A DNA stretch of 64,000 nucleotides from Planctomycetota bacterium (lineage in GTDB: Bacteria > Planctomycetota > Phycisphaerae > Phycisphaerales > UBA1924). Made by a program: the position numbers and the translations under genes. The stretch's first letter is position 1; each line of letters opens with the position of its first letter. Shown piece after piece: positions 1 to 8,370 of the stretch. The notes beneath the pieces were generated by a model. It saw only the letters and a list, made by a program, of their open reading frames with translations, made no database searches and was not told where the DNA came from. The stretch spans positions 62,001 through 126,000 of the forward strand of contig JAGWZK010000004.1 of NCBI GenBank assembly GCA_018968885.1, given 5' to 3'.

Positions 1-1
1 C

Positions 2-214
2 AGCACCAGCACCACACACAATCTGGTCGTCGGTGCGGCTTTGCAGAATGCGATGGCTGACTATTCACATCTCACTTTCCGCTCGACTCCGGGTATCAAC
101 AACAGCAAATTCTTCAGTGTTGATGATTTCCGCTTTACCACCAACGTGCCCGCACCGGGTGCCGCGGCATTGGCTGGTTTCGCGGCTTTGGGCATCGCCC
201 GTCGCCGCCGCTGA
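2..214 (+). CDS. PEP-CTERM-type exported protein, C-terminal fragment
   Basis: The reading frame is open from the left edge and ends at TGA 212-214, so the 5' part lies outside the window. The last residues read VPAPGAAALAGFAALGIA followed by four arginines. This is the tripartite PEP-CTERM sorting signal (P-x-P motif, hydrophobic helix, basic tail) of proteins handled by an exosortase/archaeosortase-type system and placed at the cell surface. The preceding stretch (FFSVDDFRFTTN) resembles the end of a beta-sandwich domain, as is common in this class. Its substrate or role cannot be told from the tail. A second PEP-CTERM gene lies at 29245-29892. Confidence 0.85.
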   Translation, partial: STSTTHNLVVGAALQNAMADYSHLTFRSTPGINNSKFFSVDDFRFTTNVPAPGAAALAGFAALGIARRRR

Positions 215-243
215 TTGATATGAGAATCTGATCACCACCTCAG

Positions 244-268
244 CCCGTCGGGATGTTCTCCCGGCGGG
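244..268 (+). terminator. Rho-independent-type hairpin after PEP-CTERM gene
   Basis: A 10-bp stem (244-253 with 259-268, one G-T pair) closes a 5-base loop 30 bases after the PEP-CTERM stop codon. The T-tract after it is weak (TTGTGCTATGT). It probably ends the PEP-CTERM transcript. Confidence 0.6.
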
Positions 269-298
269 TTGTGCTATGTATCTGGCGAGAATTGGAAA

Positions 299-383
299 TG
301 GCCCCGGTGGGACTCGAACCCACACGCCCTTTTACGAGCTGCGGATTTTAAGTCCGCTGCGTCTGCCATTTCGCCACGGGGCC
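299..383 (-). tRNA. tRNA-Leu (anticodon TAA)
   Basis: Read on the minus strand, the acceptor arm GGCCCCG pairs with CGGGGCC. The anticodon stem GCGGA/TCCGC encloses the loop CTTAAAA with anticodon TAA, and the T arm is GTGGG-TTCGAGT-CCCAC. A long class II variable arm is present, as expected for leucine tRNA. The discriminator base is A73 and CCA is not encoded. The gene is 85 nt long. Confidence 0.95.
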
Positions 384-449
384 TCGAAGCACGGCAACTC
401 TAGTTTGGAAAGATGGCAGAAGTGAGGTGAGATCTTCTCCGTGAGTTCC

Positions 450-1748
450 TCACTCCTTGGCCACAAGAATCAGCACCTTGTCGATCCGCGTTCCATCCAT
501 ATCCACCACCTCGATGACGCGTCCCAACCACTCTTTCTTCTCACCTTCCTCGGGAATGCGGCCAAACAGAGAGAGCACCAGCCCAGCGGCCGTACTGACA
601 TCCGGCAACATGCTCGCCGCCTCCGGGCTCAGATTCAGAAGCGCGACCAAGTCGTGCATCGCCATCCGACCATCCACCAGCACCGAGCCATCCTCACGCT
701 TCACGGCCCGCGGCGCGCTTTGCTCGCCCTTGCGGCTCACATCACCCACCAGCGCGCTGAGCACATCGTTCAGCGTGATCAGCCCCTGCGTGCCACCGTA
801 CTCATTGACAACGAATGCCACGTGGTTCCTGGACTGCTGAAACTGGTCCAGCAGTTTCAGTACCGGCATCGATTCGGGTACGAAGATCGGTTTCTGCAGC
901 ACAGCGCTCACATCAAAATCCTGCTCCATCAACAGCCCATACGCGATCAGATCCTTGATGTGCACAACGCCGATCAACTTGTCCAGATCGCCATCACCGA
1001 TAGGAAAGTGGGAGTGGGGGCTGGTCCCAACCAGCACTTTGAGTGCCTCGGTGGGCGTCCCTTTATCAATCCACACGATCTCCGGCCGCGGCACCATCAG
1101 GTCACGCACCGTCAGATCGCCCATGCGGAACACCCGCTGAAAAAGCTTGTGTTCCTGGGGCGTAAAGACCCCCGTCGTCGCGGCTCGCGAAACCAGCGAA
1201 CGAACATCATCTTCCGATACATCGTCACCGGTGCCAGAGCGAATCCGCAGCAAGCTCAAAATCGCATCGGTGGACCAGCTCAGCACTTTCACGGGCAACG
1301 CGGCGACAAAGCTGAGCACGCTCAAGGGGCGAGAGATCGTTGCCGCCACCGCCTCGGGATACGCCAAAGCGATTCGCTTAGGCACCAATTCGCCAAACAC
1401 CAGTGAGAAATAGGTGATCAGCAGCACCACCACCACCAGCGCGATGGTGTCGGATTGCTTGGCAACGATCGGAAAGGTCTTGGCAATCCACTCTTGCAAC
1501 GGACCTGACAGGCGATTTTCACCAAACGCGCCGGCCAGAATGCCGATCAGCGTGATCGCCACCTGCACCGTGGACAAAAACTTGGTCGGCTGACGTGCCA
1601 GGGCCAAAGCCGCCAACGCGCCCTTGGAGCCCTTCGCCGCCTGCTGCTGCAACCTCGACTGGCGGCTGGTCATCATGGCCAATTCGGCCATGGCGCACAG
1701 GCCATTGAACAGCAGCAGGACCACCAGAGCTATGACGGCGACAACCAT
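450..1748 (-). CDS. CorC/HlyC-family membrane protein (CNNM + CBS domains)
   Basis: The 432-residue protein has the usual layout of the hemolysin C/CorC (CNNM) family. An N-terminal DUF21 membrane region (residues about 1-170) begins with a hydrophobic helix and contains AELAMMTSR and FGELVPKRIAL. Two CBS domains follow (about 200-330; VRDLMVPRPEIVWID and FVVNEYGGTQGLITL), then a C-terminal transporter-associated domain (about 345-430). Family members act in Mg2+/Co2+ homeostasis in the inner membrane, though the substrate here is unproven. The gene is divergent from the phosphoglycerate mutase gene with only 52 bp between the starts. No clear ribosome-binding site precedes the ATG. Confidence 0.88.
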   Translation of the reverse strand: MVVAVIALVVLLLFNGLCAMAELAMMTSRQSRLQQQAAKGSKGALAALALARQPTKFLSTVQVAITLIGILAGAFGENRLSGPLQEWIAKTFPIVAKQSDTIALVVVVLLITYFSLVFGELVPKRIALAYPEAVAATISRPLSVLSFVAALPVKVLSWSTDAILSLLRIRSGTGDDVSEDDVRSLVSRAATTGVFTPQEHKLFQRVFRMGDLTVRDLMVPRPEIVWIDKGTPTEALKVLVGTSPHSHFPIGDGDLDKLIGVVHIKDLIAYGLLMEQDFDVSAVLQKPIFVPESMPVLKLLDQFQQSRNHVAFVVNEYGGTQGLITLNDVLSALVGDVSRKGEQSAPRAVKREDGSVLVDGRMAMHDLVALLNLSPEAASMLPDVSTAAGLVLSLFGRIPEEGEKKEWLGRVIEVVDMDGTRIDKVLILVAKE

Positions 1749-1800
1749 GTGCGAACAGAATAGGGGCGACTTGCCTCACGTGGGTGGACTAGATTCTGGT

Positions 1801-3087
1801 GTGAAATACGTCATCATCATTCCCGACGGCGCTGGTGATCTTCCTTTGGATGAACTCGGGGGCCAGACTCCGCTGCAAGCCGCACGCATGCCCCGCACCG
1901 CCGAAGTTGCGCATCACGCCCGAATCGGCGCCGCCGTAACCACGCCTCCTGGGTGGGAGGCCGGCTCCGATGTCTGCTCCATGTGCCTCTTGGGCTACGA
2001 CCCGCGTCGATACCACACGGGGCGTGCACCGTTGGAGGCCGCCGCGTTGGGGCTCAATCCCACATCCAGCGATTGGATCTTTCGGCTGAATCTCGTCACC
2101 GTGGGTGAGCCCGGCACCCCGGACGATGGCCTGATGCTTGATCATTCGGCAGGCGCCATCACCGATGGTGAAGCACGCGTCCTCGTCGAAGACCTGGTGG
2201 CGCACTGGCGCAGTGTCGAGCCCGCTCTGTGCGAGCGTTTGGCTCTCTACCCCGGTGTCAGCTACCGCAACATCATGATTGATTCCGCAGGTCGCGATTA
2301 CGCCAAGGTCACCTGCACGCCTCCACACTCCATTCCCCGTCAACCGTGGGCCAAGTCCCTCCCCTCCGGTGGCGACGGCGCAGGCGCAGCGCTCCTGAAT
2401 CGTCTCATGCAACTCAGCCGCGAATTTCTGCCGACGCACGAGGTGAACCTCTCACGCAGTGAGCAAAGTCTGCGTCCCGCCAACATGGCGTGGATCTGGG
2501 GTCAGGGCACACGCCCCGCCATGCCGACCTTTCAGGAGGTCTACGGCCTCCGCGGCTGCATGATCACCGCCGTCGACCTTCTCGCCGGAATCGCGGCGTA
2601 CATCGGCTGGGATCGCCTCCCCGTCCCCGGCCTCACCAGTTATCACGACAATGACTACGAAGGTCAAGGCCGCGCTGCGGTGCGAGCCATCGACGAATAC
2701 GACATCGTCTGCTGCCACATCGAAGCCCCCGATGAATCATCACATCAAGGCGATTGGAAAACCAAGGTCGCTGCCTTGGAAGCGATCGATCGCCACATCG
2801 TCGGCCCTATCGTCGACAAACTCCGCACGTATGGCGATCCTGAGAAAGATCCCACAGCGCAGGGGTGGCGACTCCTCATGCTCCCCGATCACTACACCCT
2901 CATCAGCACGCGCAAGCACGATGCGACGCCCGTCCCATTCCTCATGGCTGGTTCCTGGGTCCGCTCTCTCGTTGAACGCCCCTTCACCGAATCCGCGGCA
3001 CTTTCCAGCGATGTCCGCATCGCCGACGGCAGTGATCTGATGGAGTACTTTCTGCATTCGGGGAGGGTGGGGAGGGGAAACACTTAA
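1801..3087 (+). CDS. apgM: Cofactor-independent phosphoglycerate mutase, archaeal (ApgM) type
   Basis: The 428-residue protein interconverts 2- and 3-phosphoglycerate in glycolysis/gluconeogenesis without 2,3-bisphosphoglycerate. It belongs to the alkaline phosphatase superfamily. Metal-site motifs are visible at the N terminus (IIIPDGAGD), at GSDVCSMCLLGYDP (substrate/phosphate Ser region, residues about 60-75), and near the C terminus (LMLPDHYT, KHDATPVPF). The length fits the roughly 400-residue ApgM family rather than the 510-residue GpmI family. The GTG start is chosen because the family motif starts a few residues later; the in-frame extension upstream overlaps the divergent CBS gene and does not look like protein. 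The homoserine kinase-like ThrH/ApgM paralogues are the main alternative. Confidence 0.88.
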   Translation: MKYVIIIPDGAGDLPLDELGGQTPLQAARMPRTAEVAHHARIGAAVTTPPGWEAGSDVCSMCLLGYDPRRYHTGRAPLEAAALGLNPTSSDWIFRLNLVTVGEPGTPDDGLMLDHSAGAITDGEARVLVEDLVAHWRSVEPALCERLALYPGVSYRNIMIDSAGRDYAKVTCTPPHSIPRQPWAKSLPSGGDGAGAALLNRLMQLSREFLPTHEVNLSRSEQSLRPANMAWIWGQGTRPAMPTFQEVYGLRGCMITAVDLLAGIAAYIGWDRLPVPGLTSYHDNDYEGQGRAAVRAIDEYDIVCCHIEAPDESSHQGDWKTKVAALEAIDRHIVGPIVDKLRTYGDPEKDPTAQGWRLLMLPDHYTLISTRKHDATPVPFLMAGSWVRSLVERPFTESAALSSDVRIADGSDLMEYFLHSGRVGRGNT

Positions 3088-3101
3088 TTGGAGCGAGCCG
3101 A

Positions 3102-3590
3102 ATGGCGATCTTTGCTGAGGGCATGACCTGTCGAATCTGCGAGCGACCTCTGATGAATGGGCAGTCGGTTAGAGCATTCTCCCCGTTTGTCGCAAACGAA
3201 GCGGATTCACTTTCATTCTTCAGCGATGCCGTGTTTCACGAAGAGTGTTTTTGCCGGCACCCCCTATCGGGTGACGCTGAGTCTCGTTACAAGATCGTGC
3301 TTGATAGGTACAAGCCGGCGAATCGTGTGTGTGCAGTGTGCAATCAGCTGATCAGTGACCCAGATAACGTTTTCTCGCTTGGACACTTGACGAGCGACGA
3401 AACCCACGCGCTCCATCGATACAACTATGCACATTTTCATCGGCCATGGATTGGTCAATGGCCCCAACTCGCCCAAGTTGCGGAGTTCGCCGCAGCACAG
3501 ATGGAATCTGGTGCTTGGCGTGGTTCGGGCATGCAAATTACGGCCGATGCTCTTCGAACCGCAATGATCGATAGAGAAACTTCGCAATGA
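3102..3590 (+). CDS. Hypothetical protein with two CxxC pairs
   Basis: The 162-residue product is not recognised. It carries CRIC near residue 10 and CAVC near residue 79, with several His and Cys residues between them (HEECFCRH), so a zinc-binding fold is plausible. No signal peptide or membrane segment is seen. The gene starts 14 bases after apgM stops. Its base composition is visibly less GC-rich than its neighbours', as is that of the next gene, which suggests recent acquisition (inference). Coding potential is supported by an uninterrupted frame and a balanced protein composition. Confidence 0.6.
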   Translation: MAIFAEGMTCRICERPLMNGQSVRAFSPFVANEADSLSFFSDAVFHEECFCRHPLSGDAESRYKIVLDRYKPANRVCAVCNQLISDPDNVFSLGHLTSDETHALHRYNYAHFHRPWIGQWPQLAQVAEFAAAQMESGAWRGSGMQITADALRTAMIDRETSQ

Positions 3591-3659
3591 TGGGATTGTG
3601 TCGTTGTTGATCATGAACGCACATGCAAGGGAGATTGGCTATGGCAAACCGAGAAGCAG

Positions 3660-4040
3660 ATGCGCAGAATGAGTTTGCCCGGGACGTGGTTCGCAATCGC
3701 GACCATGCCTTGTATTTGGTTAAGTCAAGAGGTTCGAGGCCGCAACACAAAGTGCCCCCATCGCGAACTGTTTCAGTCTCTTCCAGAATCGGTGCAGCGA
3801 GCAGCGTACGAGATCGGCCAGAGTGCGGTAGATGAGGCGCTCGGTGGTCTGTTGTGCTCTCTGTGGTCTGATGATCGATATCAGGTGCTCTACAAGCACG
3901 ACGATGGACAGACTCTCGATTTGAAAGGCCAGTCTGATGGGTGGCATGGAGACTTCATTGGCTTTGGAACCCACGGAGGTTGGATTCACGAATACTCCAA
4001 GTACGGAATCGAGTTTCCCAGAGGCGGAATCGAGGATTGA
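3660..4040 (+). CDS. Hypothetical protein, 5' end uncertain (possible frameshift)
   Basis: The frame encodes 126 residues. From about residue 20 it looks like a real soluble domain (LFQSLPESVQRAAYEIGQSA, then DDRYQVLYKHDDGQTLDLKG and GWHGDFIGFG). I do not recognise its family. The first 20 residues are odd (Trp, Cys and Met rich). In another frame, ATG 3641 opens a more protein-like N terminus (MANREADAQNEFARDVV) that runs to a stop at 3835. A single-base frameshift near 3700-3725 joining the two is possible. The sequence shares the lower GC of the preceding hypothetical gene. Confidence 0.45.
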   Translation: MRRMSLPGTWFAIATMPCIWLSQEVRGRNTKCPHRELFQSLPESVQRAAYEIGQSAVDEALGGLLCSLWSDDRYQVLYKHDDGQTLDLKGQSDGWHGDFIGFGTHGGWIHEYSKYGIEFPRGGIED

Positions 4041-4234
4041 CTCATCGCATTCAGGTCCGATAACTGCGATGCTTTCCAAGCAATTGGAATGCAATCCACC
4101 CGGAACCTGCCGCGTTCTGCTCGGTCAGACACAAACTCGCCGATTCAAAGCAGCAGGGTTTGACGTATCTTGATGGATCAACAGCCGACCCATGTGCGAT
4201 CAAAGCGCGAGTCGGTTCAAAGGGAGTACAGATC

Positions 4235-5068
4235 ATGGCTCGCACTTGCACTCGCTCGCTCGCGCTTCTCGCCCTCATCGCTGGCACGTGCTTCACGGCG
4301 TCCGCTCGCTTTGATGATCCCAATCCGCTGTCCGGCCCAAAGGTCAAGGACACCGGTGTTCCCGGTGAGTCCAAGTCGTTCACCAACACCGAGTCCAAGC
4401 TCAAGTACGAGAATCGCATGATCTCCGACAAGGTCTTCAAAGAGACCATCGAGTACATGCGCAGCACATCGGTCGAAGCATCACTTCGCCTCACCGATGA
4501 CCAGATGAAAACCGTGCGCGAGCAGGAGCAGAAACTCCAGACCCAACGCCGCGACTATCTCATCAAGAACAAAGAGTCCATCGGCAAACTTCTTGCTGAT
4601 GCTGGTGTGAAGAATGCCGACCTTTCCAGCGAACGCGGCATCCGCCAAGCCATGGAAAAGGTCCGCAACTCTGCCGAGGAGTTGCGCAAGAAGGACATCA
4701 AGAAAGGCGAGACCCCGAAGAAGCCCGCAGACGGCGGCGATGGCATGATGCAGATGGATGAGGAAGCCAAGGCAGAGAAGTCAGGTGCCAAGGCCGCCGC
4801 GATTCAGGCACTCGGTGAGATTCGCAAGAACTTCCCAAAGTCTGAAGACGCCCATGCCGCGGTGTGGGCCGTGATGTCAGACAAGCAGAAGGAAGCAGCC
4901 CAGGCCAAACTCAAGGAGTTGATGGCCAAGGAATCTGAGCAGAAGATGCTCCCCGGCGTGCAGGATCAGGTCGAGCGCCGCATCAAGAACGAAAAGCTCA
5001 AAGAGCAGCAGAAGAAGCGCGAAGTGAAGAAGGAACTCAAAAAGGAAGAGAAGAAAGAGAGCAAGTAG
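4235..5068 (+). CDS. Exported lysine-rich protein of unknown function
   Basis: The 277-residue product begins with a signal peptide (basic start, hydrophobic LALLALIAGTCFTASA). The mature part is charged and largely helical, with motifs like the helical repeats of periplasmic LTxxQ/Spy-type proteins (SLRLTDDQMKTVREQEQKL). It ends in a run of Lys/Glu. A purine-rich AGGGAG lies 8 bases upstream of the chosen ATG; a longer in-frame start at 4160 would bury the signal peptide and is rejected. Its stop is 15 bases from the convergent lipid-kinase gene. The function is unknown; a chaperone-like or wall-associated role is only a guess. Confidence 0.65.
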   Translation: MARTCTRSLALLALIAGTCFTASARFDDPNPLSGPKVKDTGVPGESKSFTNTESKLKYENRMISDKVFKETIEYMRSTSVEASLRLTDDQMKTVREQEQKLQTQRRDYLIKNKESIGKLLADAGVKNADLSSERGIRQAMEKVRNSAEELRKKDIKKGETPKKPADGGDGMMQMDEEAKAEKSGAKAAAIQALGEIRKNFPKSEDAHAAVWAVMSDKQKEAAQAKLKELMAKESEQKMLPGVQDQVERRIKNEKLKEQQKKREVKKELKKEEKKESK

Positions 5069-5083
5069 GCGTCAAGTGAACGA

Positions 5084-5968
5084 TCACTCCGCTGGCAAAA
5101 GCACCCTGAGCCGCTGCGGCGCAGCGTGCACGCTCACTGATCCCGTCTCCATGTGCCACGCCTCACCATCCATCTGGCTGGGGGCCGCGCCTGCTTCAAC
5201 CTCAACCTGAGCCGCGTGCACATACCGCACGCCCGGATCATCCAAGTGATCGCGCAGCCAACTCGCGGCATACCAGCGCATCACGCCCAAGATCGTCTTT
5301 GCCGGAAAGAACACCACATCCAGCTTGCCATCATCCATGCGGGCCCGCGTCGCCAGGTCGAGCCGCACTGCATACTGGCGGCTGTTGGCGATCACCACCA
5401 TGCCAACTTCATTCTTGACAATCGCTTTGCCATCAGCGTGAATCGTGAGTGGTCGTAGTGTCGGTCGCAACACTTCATGCAGAATCGGCTTGGTATACGA
5501 AAGATGCGAGATGGGTCCGCGGCGTTCCTTGTTTAAGCGATGGATGATCGACGCATCCAGCCCCATGCTCAGCATCAGGGCGAATTCGGTCTGCGCACCC
5601 TCACGCTCGGTGCGGCCCAGATCAACGGTGCATGTGCGGCCTGCTCGCAACGCACGCCGGATCGCTTCGATCTCTCGTCTCATGCCGAACTGCCGCGCAA
5701 ACAGATTCTCCGTCCCCATCGGAATGTGGTAGAGCGCTGTGCCGCACTCACTCGCGGCATGCAGCGAGTGATGCACCGATCCATCACCCCCTGCGACCAG
5801 AAGAGCTTCGGCGCCATCGGCGGCGATTCTGCTGGCATCGCGGCTGGCGGCGACATCGGCGACTGTGAGTTCATGGCCATCGTCATGCAGCGCGTCCATC
5901 AGAGACGGAATCAGCCCAGCCGCACGACCGCGCCCACTCTTGCTGTTGAAGACGATGCCGACCTTCAT
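5084..5968 (-). CDS. Diacylglycerol/lipid kinase family protein (YegS/DagK-like)
   Basis: The 294-residue protein belongs to the DAGK catalytic-domain superfamily, which phosphorylates diacylglycerol, sphingosine or other lipids with ATP. Visible motifs are the N-terminal GIVFNSKSGRGRA, the signature VAGGDGSVHHSL near residue 58 (GGDGS nucleotide-binding loop) and IPMGTENLFARQFGM near residue 82. The C-terminal beta-sandwich domain contains RARMDDGKLDVV and ends with SQMDGEAW. GGAG lies just upstream of the ATG. The SDR gene upstream ends 16 bases before this start on the same strand, so the two probably form an operon. Confidence 0.85.
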   Translation of the reverse strand: MKVGIVFNSKSGRGRAAGLIPSLMDALHDDGHELTVADVAASRDASRIAADGAEALLVAGGDGSVHHSLHAASECGTALYHIPMGTENLFARQFGMRREIEAIRRALRAGRTCTVDLGRTEREGAQTEFALMLSMGLDASIIHRLNKERRGPISHLSYTKPILHEVLRPTLRPLTIHADGKAIVKNEVGMVVIANSRQYAVRLDLATRARMDDGKLDVVFFPAKTILGVMRWYAASWLRDHLDDPGVRYVHAAQVEVEAGAAPSQMDGEAWHMETGSVSVHAAPQRLRVLLPAE

Positions 5969-5984
5969 GATCGCTCCATCGACT

Positions 5985-6662
5985 TCACCAGGGGAGTGGC
6001 TTGCCGTCGAAGTTCAGGAAAGATCCTGAGGCCACATCGCGTGCCTTGTCGATCACGCCCAGCATGGACTTCACGCTCTCTTCGGTGCTGAGTGTCGCGT
6101 TCGGCCCACCCATGTCCGTGCGCACCCACCCGGGGTGCATGCACAAGGTATGAAATCCGAGGGGCGCTAACTCGGCCGAGAGTGAGCGATTGAACTGGTT
6201 GAGTGCGGCTTTGCTGGCGCGATAGCCGTAGCTTGATCCGCCGGTGTTGTTGGCGATGCTTCCCAGTTGGCTGCTGATGCTGACGACTTGCTTGCGAGTG
6301 CCACGCTTGAGGTGTGGCAACAGCGCCTTGGTCACCAGCATCGGCGCGATGGAGTTGATGAGTAGAACGCGGGCCAATTCCTCCTGCGTGCAGTCGGCCA
6401 GTGATTTGCTGGTCGAACTCACACCGGCGTTGTTGATGAGTACGTCTACAGCGCGGTCGCCCAGACCTTTGGCGAACTCCGTGATCGATGCCTCGCTCGC
6501 CACATCCAGCGCGTGAACCTCCGCGCCGGTGTCCTTTAGTTCGGTCGCCTTCTCCACCTCGCGGCAGGTGGCGATCACCGTTTCGCCTCGGGCGCGAAGC
6601 TGCTTTGCGTACTCCAGACCGATGCCGCGATTTGCGCCGGTGACGAGATAGGTTGCTGCCAT
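5985..6662 (-). CDS. Short-chain dehydrogenase/reductase family protein
   Basis: The 225-residue product is a classical SDR. It has the NAD(P)-binding motif TGANRGIG at residues 8-15, INNAGVSS (NNAG motif) and the catalytic Ser-Tyr-Lys set (VVSISSQLG, then YGYRASKAAL). The loop after GLEYAKQ is typical of NADP-preferring members. The substrate is unknown. The chosen start places the Rossmann motif at the usual distance from Met; the longer upstream frame is Arg/Thr rich and unlikely to be coding. It appears to be co-transcribed with the downstream lipid kinase. Confidence 0.88.
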   Translation of the reverse strand: MAATYLVTGANRGIGLEYAKQLRARGETVIATCREVEKATELKDTGAEVHALDVASEASITEFAKGLGDRAVDVLINNAGVSSTSKSLADCTQEELARVLLINSIAPMLVTKALLPHLKRGTRKQVVSISSQLGSIANNTGGSSYGYRASKAALNQFNRSLSAELAPLGFHTLCMHPGWVRTDMGGPNATLSTEESVKSMLGVIDKARDVASGSFLNFDGKPLPW

Positions 6663-6752
6663 GCCCCAATGGTTGGCGGCTAATCGCGTGCGGGATGTCC
6701 CTTGAGTGTCAAACTTGTGGGTGGATACAAACGCGCGGGCTACCGTTGTATC

Positions 6753-8366
6753 ATGGGTAGTTTCATGCGTCTCACCGGCATTGGTCGTGCGTGCTCGGGC
6801 CTGGCTTTCGGGACAATCGTCGTTGGTTCGCTCTTGCTCGGCGGGTGTGCGACTCCCGCGCGCCCGAGCGCGGCATCGAGTCAGCGCGCGCTGGAACTCA
6901 ACTCGCAACCCTTGGACGGCGACTACGAGGTCTCGATCTCGGCGCGGTTCTTTGGTCCTTTACGAACGCGGATGAAGGCCGAGGCATTGGCCGAGAGTGC
7001 GGGGAGTGCATCAGCCCCGCCGCCACTCGCACGCTTCAAAGGCAACACCACTCCGGGCGTGGCGTGGAATCTGATCGGTGGCATGCCCGGCGCACTGGGG
7101 CCAGTGATGATGCCATTTATCTTTCCCAGTGGCATGCTGCTGTATTGGGAATCGGATGTGCCGCGTGGTACCGAGCCGGGATTGGGAAAGATCGGGCCAT
7201 CGACACTGAGTTCGTTGCAGGCTACGACGCGCTACTACGGCCCGGATCGCCCGGTGGAGATGAGTGTTGAGAACAGCGGCACCATCGTGGTGATGGAGGT
7301 TCGCAAACTCAGCGAAAGTGAAGCGGCGCAGCCCTTTGCCAAGCCAGACTACACCGCGCTGGTGGATGCCTACGCCAAGGTATTTGGCGAAATGACGGGT
7401 CTCAAAGGCGGGGCTGACGCGAAAGCGTTTGAGAAGTATGCTGGCTCGCTGCGCACTGCGGCGGGTAAGGCCAAGGACGACGTTGAGTTCATCTTCGCGC
7501 TGGTGCTGGCGTGGCGCGATCAGAAAGAGTTTCCCATGCCGGCGATCTTCCGGCGCGTGGATCGTGAGGCCGAGAGGAAGTTGTTTGCCCGCACGCAGGG
7601 CGAGCAGCAGCCCCTGAAGTTCACGCGAGATGAAGCCAGCGGCATCGTCACGGTTGAAGTGACCGCGTTCATTGATCCCGAGCAAGTGGACAAGGTGATG
7701 AAGGAGGCGCTGGCGACCAAGCCCAAGGGCGTGGTACTCGATCTTTCCAACTGCACCGGGTTTGAGTCCGCCGCGTTTCGCGTGGCTTCGTGGCTGCGCG
7801 ATCAGCCGACGGCGATAGGAATCTTGTATCCCAAGGAAGTGGAACCAAGCGAGATTTCTCCCAAGCCAAACTCGTACACGATTTCCTCGTTGGGGAGAGC
7901 CAAAGACCTTGATGCGGCGGTGGACAAAGCGGCGCAGCGCACGGCCACAAGTGCTGGGCAGCCACTGGCACTGATCGCCGATCCGGAAGCCAACGCATTT
8001 GATGGGCCGATCGCGGTGGTGGTTTCCAGCCGCACAGCGAGCACGGCGGAGATGTTGGCGCACGCGCTGGGTGCGGCGGGCGCGCCGGTGGTTGGAGAGA
8101 CTACGGCCAAGCGGCCCACGTTGGCACGAGAGATCGATCTGAATGTGCCTGGCGCGGAAGAGTGGATCGCGCGGATTCCACGATATGACTATGTCGGGCC
8201 GAAGGGCGAGTTCATCAAGCTCACAGGCGTGCGTCCAACCCACAGTGCATCGAAGGATCAGGCGGTGAAATTGGCCAAGGAGCTGGTGCTGCAAGGCACC
8301 AAAGTTGAGCCAACTAAGGCGGGAAGTCGTGGGCCAACGGTGCCTGCGCCAGACTTGTACTACTGA
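6753..8366 (+). CDS. S41-type (C-terminal processing peptidase-like) lipoprotein
   Basis: The 537-residue protein starts with a lipoprotein signal (hydrophobic stretch ending LLLGGC, lipobox Cys near residue 34 counted from this ATG). The C-terminal half resembles the S41/tail-specific protease catalytic core. VVVSSRTASTAEMLAHAL carries the expected nucleophile Ser, and GETTAKRPTLAREI carries the expected general-base Lys about 25 residues later. The N-terminal 300 residues are not recognised and no clear PDZ domain is visible. It is probably anchored to a membrane facing the periplasm. ATG 6765 is an alternative start. It converges on an SDR gene with a 4-bp gap. Confidence 0.7.
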   Translation: MGSFMRLTGIGRACSGLAFGTIVVGSLLLGGCATPARPSAASSQRALELNSQPLDGDYEVSISARFFGPLRTRMKAEALAESAGSASAPPPLARFKGNTTPGVAWNLIGGMPGALGPVMMPFIFPSGMLLYWESDVPRGTEPGLGKIGPSTLSSLQATTRYYGPDRPVEMSVENSGTIVVMEVRKLSESEAAQPFAKPDYTALVDAYAKVFGEMTGLKGGADAKAFEKYAGSLRTAAGKAKDDVEFIFALVLAWRDQKEFPMPAIFRRVDREAERKLFARTQGEQQPLKFTRDEASGIVTVEVTAFIDPEQVDKVMKEALATKPKGVVLDLSNCTGFESAAFRVASWLRDQPTAIGILYPKEVEPSEISPKPNSYTISSLGRAKDLDAAVDKAAQRTATSAGQPLALIADPEANAFDGPIAVVVSSRTASTAEMLAHALGAAGAPVVGETTAKRPTLAREIDLNVPGAEEWIARIPRYDYVGPKGEFIKLTGVRPTHSASKDQAVKLAKELVLQGTKVEPTKAGSRGPTVPAPDLYY

Positions 8367-8370
8367 TTCC

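Noticed and set aside
1624-1800. N-terminal extension of the phosphoglycerate mutase
   Set aside because: It overlaps the divergent CBS-protein gene, is Arg/Thr/Cys rich, and the family start motif lies after the GTG at 1801.
6100-6200. Replication origin at the first composition flip
   Set aside because: The point lies inside an SDR coding sequence, with no DnaA-box cluster, AT-rich unwinding region or dnaA/dnaN gene nearby.
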